Part shown: piece after piece, positions 1 through 5,264 of the stretch | Layout of the letters: the number at the start of each line of letters is the position of its first letter | Numbering within the stretch: position 1 is the first letter of the stretch | Notes under the pieces: generated by a model | Seen by the model: only the letters and a program-made list of their open reading frames with translations | Told to the model about the DNA's origin: nothing | Databases searched by the model: none | Assembly (NCBI GenBank): GCA_051888795.1 | Contig: JBJFCD010000227.1 | Span: 1 to 8,456, forward strand | Source: MD308 sp051888795 | GTDB lineage: Bacteria > Bacillota > Clostridia > Lachnospirales > Lachnospiraceae | Direction: 5' to 3' | Length of the DNA: 8,456 nt | Position numbers and translations under genes: made by a program

Positions 1-323
1 TTATTCGGGTGAACGGAAAGAAAATGAATTCAGATATTATTAGAAAAGTATGTGTATATCTGATGGCATATGCTGTGATTGTATTTGGGTCAATTCTTGT
101 AATTTCTTTTGATAATAAAGACTTTGCAACAACATTCAGTTCTGTAATGGCTACGATGAATAATATTGGCCCAGGTATTGGGCAGGTAGGACCTTCCGGG
201 AATTTTTCGGAATTTTCTGTCTTATCAAAGCTTATGTTCTGTATTGATATGCTGGCGGGGCGTTTGGAATTGTTCCCATTTTTAATGTTATTTACAGCGT
301 CGGCATGGAAAAAGCATTTCTAA
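1..323 (+). CDS. trkH: TrkH-family potassium uptake protein, C-terminal end (5' truncated by window)
   Basis: This is the last ~107 residues of a potassium-translocating membrane subunit of the TrkH/KtrB superfamily. It would sit in the cytoplasmic membrane and work with a cytoplasmic TrkA/KtrA nucleotide-binding partner, which is not in the window. The reading frame is open from base 3 and enters from the left edge. The first in-frame GTG/ATG codons (9, 24) are internal, not real starts. Visible signs are the short RVNGKK segment before a membrane helix, then a helix (about YLMAYAVIVFGSILVIS). After it comes the fourth pore-loop signature NNIGPGIGQVGP, whose glycines belong to the selectivity filter. 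The family tail MLAGRLELFPFLMLF follows, and the protein ends at a TAA at 321-323. The gene is followed 18 bp later by an unknown membrane protein, with no terminator between, so co-transcription is likely. Family call is confident; the exact Trk versus Ktr subtype is not. Confidence 0.9.
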   Translation, partial: IRVNGKKMNSDIIRKVCVYLMAYAVIVFGSILVISFDNKDFATTFSSVMATMNNIGPGIGQVGPSGNFSEFSVLSKLMFCIDMLAGRLELFPFLMLFTASAWKKHF

Positions 324-341
324 TATTAAAGGAGGCGGCTT

Positions 342-1994
342 ATGAAAACGAAATTAAAAATACTGGCAGCATTTATAGCGGTGGCTTTTGTGGGGGCTTA
401 CTATTATGTGGCATTACCGGCGATTAACATTCACTCATCAGATACGTGGTTTTTCATGTTCGTAATCCTTGTAATCATCTTAATTGTTTATATGGGAAGA
501 AAGAGACTGCCTAGACATGAGTTAAAGACGAATAAAGGAATTCGCGTAATTGTATATATGATCATCGGGCTTGGTGTTATTTATCTTGCAGGTTCTATCT
601 TGTCTTCACCAATCGTGAATGCGAAAAAGTATCAGAAGCTTATGAAAGTAGAAGAAGGTGAGTTTACGGAAGATGTGGAAGAGCTCTCTTTTGATAAGAT
701 TCCGCTTCTTGACAGAGATACCGCAGTGATCTTAGGTGACCGTAAAATGGGAAGTATGGTTGATATGGTATCCCAGTTTGAAGTGGATAATATTTACACT
801 CAGATAAATTATAAGGATAATCCGGTACGAGTATCGCCTCTGCGTTATGCCAGTGTGATCAAATGGTTTACAAACCGGGCACAGGGAATTCCGGCATACA
901 TAAGGATTAATATGGCAACCCAGACTACAGAGCTTGTAAAACTGGATGAAGGTATGAAATATACGACAAGTGAATATTTTAATCGCAATATTTACAGACA
1001 TCTTCGTTTTGCACATCCGACATATATTTACAGTGATCTGAGTTTTGAGATTGATGATAATGGAGTTCCGTATTGGGTTGCTCCTGTAAAGAAATTTAAT
1101 ATCGGTTTGTTTGGCGGTGAAACCGTAGGAAAAGTTGTACTGTGTAATGCAATTACAGGAGAGACAAAAACATACAAGATTGAAGATGTTCCGGAGTGGA
1201 TTGACAGAGCGTATTCTGCGGATCTGCTTGTAGAATTGTTTGATTATTACGGAACATTAAAGCATGGATTTATTAACAGTATACTTAGCCAGAAAGACTG
1301 CCTTGAGACAACAGACGGGTATAATTATCTGGCATTAGATGATGATGTGTGGATGTATACAGGTGTGACTTCTGTTAACGGAGATCAGTCAAATGTTGGA
1401 TTTGTACTTTCGAATCAACGTACGATGGAGACGAAATACTATAAAGTAGAAGGTGCTACAGAAGCATCGGCTATGTCTTCGGCAGAAGGTCAGGTGCAGA
1501 ATCTTCATTATACAGCAACGTTCCCGCTGCTTCTTAATATTTCAGATGAGCCGACTTATTTCATTGCATTGAAAGATGATGCAGGGCTTGTGAAGAAATA
1601 TGCAATGGTAAATGTACAGAAATATCAGATCGTTGCCATTGGAGACAGTGTCAGTCAGTGTGAGGAAAATTATCTGGAGCTTCTTTTGAGTAACGGAGTG
1701 AAAGAAGCAGAACAGGATACCAGAGAAGTAAAAACGATTACTGGTAAGATTACAAAGATTGCGCAGGCGGTTATTGATGGAACATCTCATTACTATGTAA
1801 TGGTGGAAGGATCAGATGCTATTTTTGATACTTCTGTAGTTGATTTTATCGATGTGATCAGATGTGAAGTAGGACAGAGTATCACCATGGAATACAAAGA
1901 AGGAGAGAAAACGAATACAGTGATGTCATTAGAGATATCCGATAAAACAGATTCTGAGGATATAGAAAATGACACCTTAAAAAATCAGACTTAA
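342..1994 (+). CDS. Membrane-anchored protein of unknown function, three N-terminal TM helices and large C-terminal soluble region
   Basis: I do not recognise this 550-residue protein. Three hydrophobic helices are visible near the N-terminus (about residues 6-26, 36-52 and 68-88). Basic residues (GRKRLPRHELKTNKG) lie between the second and third. About 460 soluble residues follow. The middle part (roughly 240-440) is rich in beta-type stretches, including NAITGETKTYKIEDVPEW, which resembles the 'DATTGE' turns of PepSY-like domains. That resemblance is only suggestive. Residues about 462-533 (KTITGKITKIAQ through NTVMSLEI) have the alternating pattern of a small OB- or SH3-like beta barrel. 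The last ~15 residues are acidic and probably disordered. The start is well supported: AAAGGAGG at 329-336 lies 5 bases before the ATG. The gene sits 18 bp after trkH and 18 bp before an AEC permease, so a role in envelope or ion homeostasis is possible, but this rests on context alone. Confidence 0.85.
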   Translation: MKTKLKILAAFIAVAFVGAYYYVALPAINIHSSDTWFFMFVILVIILIVYMGRKRLPRHELKTNKGIRVIVYMIIGLGVIYLAGSILSSPIVNAKKYQKLMKVEEGEFTEDVEELSFDKIPLLDRDTAVILGDRKMGSMVDMVSQFEVDNIYTQINYKDNPVRVSPLRYASVIKWFTNRAQGIPAYIRINMATQTTELVKLDEGMKYTTSEYFNRNIYRHLRFAHPTYIYSDLSFEIDDNGVPYWVAPVKKFNIGLFGGETVGKVVLCNAITGETKTYKIEDVPEWIDRAYSADLLVELFDYYGTLKHGFINSILSQKDCLETTDGYNYLALDDDVWMYTGVTSVNGDQSNVGFVLSNQRTMETKYYKVEGATEASAMSSAEGQVQNLHYTATFPLLLNISDEPTYFIALKDDAGLVKKYAMVNVQKYQIVAIGDSVSQCEENYLELLLSNGVKEAEQDTREVKTITGKITKIAQAVIDGTSHYYVMVEGSDAIFDTSVVDFIDVIRCEVGQSITMEYKEGEKTNTVMSLEISDKTDSEDIENDTLKNQT

Positions 1995-2012
1995 AAACGA
2001 GAGAGCAAATAA

Positions 2013-2945
2013 ATGGAATTAAGTATGTTGCTTGCCCAACAGATTATTATACTTTTTATGTATGTTGCGGCAGGATATATAAGTGTAAAAGTAGGATTAT
2101 TTAAATGTGAAGAAAGTAAAGTTATTTCAAATCTGGTAGTATACATCTGTTCGCCGTGTATGGTCATATCGGCGTTTCAAATAGAGCTTACTGCAGATAA
2201 AGTACAAGGGCTTTTATTAGCCCTTGTGGCAGCGGTGTTTGTACATATTATCATGATAGGGGTCACATGGCTTTTGAAAAAGCCGCTTGATCTGAATAGT
2301 ATTGAGAGGGCATCCCTTATTTATACAAATGCAGGAAATCTGATCATTCCTCTTGTGGCAGCGGTGCTTGGCAGTGAGTGGGTATTTTATACGACGGCAT
2401 ATAATATTGTTCAGACAATGCTTATATGGACACATGGAACACGGCTGATCGGACAAAAAACGGAAGTGAATTTCAGGCAGATCATTATGAATCCGAATAT
2501 AATTGCAATGATTATTGGATTTGGTCTGTTTGCGGCAGAGATTAAGGTACCTGTCATCATCGGCACTTGTCTGGAGGGTTTCGGGTCTATGATTGGAACT
2601 GTCGGAATGTTTGTTATTGGTATGGTTATCGGAAAGATGGATTTGAGATGGGTATTCAGCAGAAAAAGACCGTATTTTATTTGTTTGATACGACTTATTG
2701 TGTATCCGGCGATCATGCTTGTGTTCTTTGTGTTGGTGGGACATATGGGAATTCACGATGACGCAGAATATATACTTCTTGTTGTATTTCTTGCTACCTG
2801 TGCTCCGGCGGCTGCTATGGTTACTCAGCTGGCACAGATTTATGATAAAGATTCTAAGTATGCAAGTGTCATCAACGTGATGTCTATTGTGTTCTGTATA
2901 GTGACAATGCCGGTGATGGTGATGGTCTACGAATCATTTTTCTGA
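2013..2945 (+). CDS. AEC-family (auxin efflux carrier-like) membrane permease
   Basis: This 310-residue, strongly hydrophobic protein has the length and helix pattern of the bacterial AEC family (PF03547), with about ten membrane helices in two repeated halves. Family signs are the N-terminal AAGYISVKVGLF segment, the loop NLVVYICSPCMVISAF after the first helices, and the conserved YTNAGNLIIPLV helix-break motif at the end of the first half. The C-terminal half has LATCAPAAAMVTQLAQIYD, matching the family's A-P-A-A region. Known members export or import small organic anions such as malate; the substrate here cannot be read from sequence. The ribosome site is weak (GAGAG at 2000-2004, 8 bases before the ATG). 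A second ATG at 2025 gives an alternative start four residues later. It is the last gene of the apparent trkH operon and is followed by a hairpin terminator. Confidence 0.87.
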   Translation: MELSMLLAQQIIILFMYVAAGYISVKVGLFKCEESKVISNLVVYICSPCMVISAFQIELTADKVQGLLLALVAAVFVHIIMIGVTWLLKKPLDLNSIERASLIYTNAGNLIIPLVAAVLGSEWVFYTTAYNIVQTMLIWTHGTRLIGQKTEVNFRQIIMNPNIIAMIIGFGLFAAEIKVPVIIGTCLEGFGSMIGTVGMFVIGMVIGKMDLRWVFSRKRPYFICLIRLIVYPAIMLVFFVLVGHMGIHDDAEYILLVVFLATCAPAAAMVTQLAQIYDKDSKYASVINVMSIVFCIVTMPVMVMVYESFF

Positions 2946-2992
2946 TGAAAGAATATTGAGAAAACGGGATAGAGTATAAGAATTATAAAAGT

Positions 2993-3030
2993 AAAATCTT
3001 CCGGGAATTTTTGCTCCCGGAAGATTTTTT
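2993..3030 (+). terminator. Rho-independent terminator, probably bidirectional, between converging genes
   Basis: A 14-bp perfect inverted repeat (2993-3006 with 3015-3028; core TCTTCCGGGA / TCCCGGAAGA) encloses an 8-base loop and runs into a T tract ending at 3030. It lies 47 bp after the permease stop. The A-run on its left side becomes a U tail when read on the minus strand, and the capA-like gene ends at 3054 from the other side. One hairpin therefore probably ends both transcripts. Confidence 0.92.
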
Positions 3031-3053
3031 GTGACTTATCGCATGTTTTAAAA

Positions 3054-4325
3054 TCAGACTTCCGGAGTTTCGATTTCTTTGCTGTACTTTTCTATCTTTT
3101 GCATCACTCGTTCTTTTTCTGCTCCTTCGAGAATGACAGGACAGTAGTCGTTGTAATCATTTGCTGAAGAAATAGAACATGGGATAATATTCGTCTCATC
3201 CGTATCTTTTAATTTACCATTTTCAAAGGTATATGTTTTCTGAAGAATCATAGTATCTTTGTCAGCAGGGTTTTTGTTTCCACCGAAACAGAAATTACCG
3301 AGACTGTATGCAATGGTTTTTCCTTTGTAAGTTTCAATACCCTGAAGTACATGAGGGTGATGTCCGATGACCAGATCGGCGCCTTCGTCAATGGCATAAT
3401 GAGCAAGCTCTTTTTGACGCTGGTTTGGTGTGTATTCTTTTTCTATACCCCAGTGCATGGTGATGACGATTAGTTTTGCTCCGGCATTTTTTAACGCGTC
3501 GATATTATTCTTAATCTGTGTTTCTTCCCCTTGATGCTTTTCGATTTCATTGATTCCTGCAAATCCAACTTTGACACCGTTAATCTTGGCAAGAAGAGCC
3601 TGGTCATAACCAAAGGAAGAAATATTCGAATCTTTTAATGCTGTTAAAGTATCGGTGAATCCCTGATTGCAATAATCGTGGCTGTGATTATTGGCAATAT
3701 TTGCTCCCTCTACGAAACTTCCCGATAGAATGGAAGAATATTCTGGATCAGCCTTAAATGCATAAGTTTTTTCCGCGCGCTGGTCGGAGGTTGTCAGAGT
3801 ACCCTCAAAATTCACAATAGTCATGTCGTCTTTTTCAAATACAGAGCGGACATTTTTTAAGAAATAGTCAGCTCCTTGTGCGTCATAATAGGCATTGAGG
3901 CTTTTTTCCTGGTCAAAATTCACGTCTGTCCCCAGTGTACAGTCTCCGGTAAAACTAAGAGTTACGGTTACAGGTTTCTCAGAGCCTTTCTTTGGAGAAG
4001 TACCAATGGTGATCTCCTCGATATCGATAGTTGATTCGACCTTTTTTTCAACTGTTTCTTCCTGTTTTACAGGTTCTTTCTTTTCTTCTTTATGGAACAG
4101 GGAAGCGATACCTTTGACGGCAGTTATGATTCCTGCAATCAGACCAATGAAGATGCAGAACATGGCAATGAGGATAATCATGCGGAGAATCTTTTTTCGC
4201 CTTCTTCGTCTGGCACGTATCTGTTTGGAATGACGGATACCGTTTCTTCCTGACTGTCGTCTTTTGGCGTCCTTTATGCCGCGGGGACTCTGGGACGGTT
4301 GTTTTGTATATCTGTTTTCACTCAT
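3054..4325 (-). CDS. CapA-family protein (poly-gamma-glutamate-synthesis-type metallophosphatase fold), membrane anchored
   Basis: This 423-residue protein has a CapA/PGA_cap domain, a calcineurin-like metallophosphatase fold. The N-terminus (1-46) is highly basic (RARRRRRKK at 37-45). It is followed by one membrane helix (about 48-70) and an acidic/lysine linker (78-105). This predicts a cytoplasmic tail and an extracellular catalytic domain. The domain starts near residue 120 and shows the expected metal-site motifs in order: LSFTGDCTLG (D128), NFEGTL (N172, E174), ANNHSHDY (N212, H214, D217), MHWG (H291), GHHPHVLQG (H322, H323, H325), and YSLGNFCFGG. CapA proteins are known from poly-gamma-glutamate capsule synthesis, but many single CapA homologues in Clostridia lie without capB/capC partners, as here. 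The real substrate is therefore uncertain. The ribosome site is poor (GGTAAGAG close to the ATG), and a strong hairpin ends only 16 bases before the start, which may reduce translation. Confidence 0.9.
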   Translation of the reverse strand: MSENRYTKQPSQSPRGIKDAKRRQSGRNGIRHSKQIRARRRRRKKILRMIILIAMFCIFIGLIAGIITAVKGIASLFHKEEKKEPVKQEETVEKKVESTIDIEEITIGTSPKKGSEKPVTVTLSFTGDCTLGTDVNFDQEKSLNAYYDAQGADYFLKNVRSVFEKDDMTIVNFEGTLTTSDQRAEKTYAFKADPEYSSILSGSFVEGANIANNHSHDYCNQGFTDTLTALKDSNISSFGYDQALLAKINGVKVGFAGINEIEKHQGEETQIKNNIDALKNAGAKLIVITMHWGIEKEYTPNQRQKELAHYAIDEGADLVIGHHPHVLQGIETYKGKTIAYSLGNFCFGGNKNPADKDTMILQKTYTFENGKLKDTDETNIIPCSISSANDYNDYCPVILEGAEKERVMQKIEKYSKEIETPEV

Positions 4326-4341
4326 TTTCTCTTACCGTAAA

Positions 4342-4369
4342 ACAGGCAGTTCATTTGAGAACTGCCTGT
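4342..4369 (-). terminator. Hairpin between the P-loop gene and capA; weak terminator or translational element
   Basis: An 11-bp perfect inverted repeat (4342-4352 and 4359-4369; ACAGGCAGTTC / GAACTGCCTGT) has a 6-base loop. On the minus strand it follows the P-loop gene stop by 42 bp and is followed by only TTTTAC, a short U run, so termination would be partial. The capA ATG is 16 bases beyond the hairpin. It could act as an attenuator, a processing site or a cap on capA translation. Confidence 0.6.
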
Positions 4370-4377
4370 AATTTTCA

Positions 4378-4410
4378 TTTGTTAGATTTGCTGTATTCTG
4401 TTTGTTAGAT
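4378..4410. repeat. Short direct repeat TTTGTTAGAT, two copies 23 bp apart
   Basis: The 10-base sequence TTTGTTAGAT occurs at 4378-4387 and again at 4401-4410, between the P-loop gene stop and the intergenic hairpin. Two exact copies at about two helical turns could be a regulator site for capA, but in A/T-rich intergenic DNA chance is a fair explanation. No clear sigma-A promoter is visible beside it. Confidence 0.4.
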
Positions 4411-4411
4411 C

Positions 4412-4834
4412 TTAGTTAAGATAATTACATTTTGCAGCATCAACCCCAGCTAAATCTTCTTTTGCAGCGCTGATACTTACGAAAAATTCAATGCCGCAAT
4501 CTTTAGAAATCTGGTCTACTCTGTCGATAAATGCCGGAATATTCTCAAGAGAAATATCAGCATGTTTTAAAATTCCGTCAATAAATACGCACTCAATGTC
4601 GTGGTTGGAACTGTACATACCATATAAAAATCCAATGTATTCATCAATATTCTCAATTGCCGGGTAGTCATCCATGCAGATTGTACGAATATCGAATGCA
4701 ACACTGGCTGTATCACGGTGAGTTTTCTTAATAAAAACTACGTTTCCGTTACATTCTTTAGCTTTCTTATTAGCCTGTTCAATCATTTGTTGTGTTTTTC
4801 CGCTGCCTTTCGGACCTGTCAATAAATTTACCAT
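4412..4834 (-). CDS. Small P-loop NTPase-like protein of unknown function (thymidine-kinase-like outline)
   Basis: I place the start at the ATG complementary to 4832-4834. It is preceded at normal distance by AAAGGAGAG; an upstream in-frame ATG at 4856-4858 would place that ribosome site inside the coding region. The product is 140 residues. It opens directly with a beta strand and a Walker A loop, GPKGSGKT (residues 7-14). A possible Walker B strand, CVFID, is at 82-86, and a late strand GIEFFVSIS is at 114-121. The order (P-loop, NVVFIKK strand, VFID strand, FFVSIS strand) recalls the type II thymidine kinase core. The TK lasso and zinc-binding cysteines are absent, and the protein is about 50 residues shorter. 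It is probably cytosolic. It has its own promoter and possible 5' UTR hairpin upstream, and capA follows on the same strand. Reality of the gene is confident; function is unknown. Confidence 0.85.
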   Translation of the reverse strand: MVNLLTGPKGSGKTQQMIEQANKKAKECNGNVVFIKKTHRDTASVAFDIRTICMDDYPAIENIDEYIGFLYGMYSSNHDIECVFIDGILKHADISLENIPAFIDRVDQISKDCGIEFFVSISAAKEDLAGVDAAKCNYLN

Positions 4835-4861
4835 GGCAAACTCTCCTTTATGTATCATATT

Positions 4862-4879
4862 ATACTGAAACGACAGTAT
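4862..4879 (-). promoter_or_regulatory. Inverted repeat in the 5' leader of the P-loop gene
   Basis: ATACTG (4862-4867) and CAGTAT (4874-4879) form a 6-bp palindrome with a 6-base centre. It lies between the predicted -10 box and the ribosome site, so it is either an operator just downstream of the start point or a small 5' UTR hairpin. Its function is not known. Confidence 0.4.
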
Positions 4880-4893
4880 TTTTTCTTAAGCCT

Positions 4894-4922
4894 ATTATAC
4901 ACTAAAGAAGTGCAAGGAACAA
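4894..4922 (-). promoter_or_regulatory. Sigma-A-type promoter for the P-loop gene
   Basis: On the minus strand, TTGTTC (4917-4922) and a consensus TATAAT (4894-4899) are separated by exactly 17 bases. Transcription would begin near 4887, leaving a ~50-base leader before the ATG at 4834. The -35 box is imperfect. It is divergent from the leuS promoter, with 23 bp between the two -35 boxes. Confidence 0.65.
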
Positions 4923-4945
4923 CCTAAAAAATAATTTCTTGAGGG

Positions 4946-4974
4946 TTGACTTATTTTAATATTCTTCATATAAT
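4946..4974 (+). promoter_or_regulatory. Sigma-A-type promoter for leuS T-box leader
   Basis: TTGACT (4946-4951) and a perfect TATAAT (4969-4974) are separated by 17 bases. The start would be near 4981, just before the T-box leader. This is a near-consensus promoter, as expected where control is by early termination and not by initiation. Confidence 0.85.
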
Positions 4975-4984
4975 AAATAGCGTA

Positions 4985-5248
4985 TAAAAACGATGAAGAG
5001 GAGTATTAAGAGCCAGACGTTTTCAGAGAACTGCCGGAGGGTGCGAGGCAGGAAACGAAAATCTCCCAACTCGCCTCGGAGTTCTTCTGTTGAAAGATGC
5101 GACGATACGTCGATAGTATAGATAGAAGCGGGGCTCCCCGTTATAGGAGTAATGAGTGCGCACGGTGGATTTGACCGTGCGAAGAAGAGTGGTACCACGG
5201 AAGTTAAGCCTTTTCGTCTCTTGGAGATGAGCTGGCTATTTTTATTTT
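4985..5248 (+). promoter_or_regulatory. T-box riboswitch (leucine, CUC specifier) controlling leuS
   Basis: This leader senses uncharged tRNA-Leu and allows read-through into leuS. In Stem I, the lower helix GAGG (4998-5001) pairs with CCTC (5074-5077). The AGTA motif (5002-5005) faces the specifier CTC (5070-5072), with one spacer base after it. The upper helix is CGTTTTC (5018-5024) with GGAAACG (5051-5057). The AGAGAA bulge follows, and the distal hairpin is CTGCC / GGCAG (5031-5035, 5047-5051). Later come small hairpins CGACG / CGTCG (5100-5112) and CGGG / CCCG (5129-5140), and Stem III CGCACGGT / ACCGTGCG (5159-5181). The T-box sequence AGAGTGGTACCACGG (5186-5200) holds the bulge UGGU (5190-5193), which suits the ACCA end of a tRNA with discriminator A, as in tRNA-Leu. 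The class is clear. The specifier comes from hand pairing and agrees with the downstream gene. Confidence 0.95.
5207..5248 (+). terminator. T-box regulatory terminator before leuS
   Basis: AGCC (5207-5210) pairs with GGCT (5234-5237), and TCGTCTC (5214-5220) pairs with GAGATGA (5224-5230) around a 3-base loop. A T-rich tail (TTTTTATTTT, 5239-5248) follows. Its 5' side overlaps the region needed for the antiterminator, so the two are mutually exclusive: uncharged tRNA-Leu would favour the antiterminator. Confidence 0.88.
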
Positions 5249-5264
5249 ACAGGAGGAAATTACA

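Noticed and set aside
2217..2756. Minus-strand 179-residue open frame opposite the AEC permease
   Set aside because: It is a shadow of the coding strand: rich in His, Asn, Lys and Ser without domain signs, and without a ribosome site.
4835..4858. Upstream ATG (4858) as start of the P-loop protein
   Set aside because: The AAAGGAGAG ribosome site lies between this ATG and the next one, at the right distance for the inner start at 4834.
4956..5198. Minus-strand 80-residue open frame across the leuS leader
   Set aside because: The same bases form the T-box Stem I to antiterminator structures, which explain the sequence fully.
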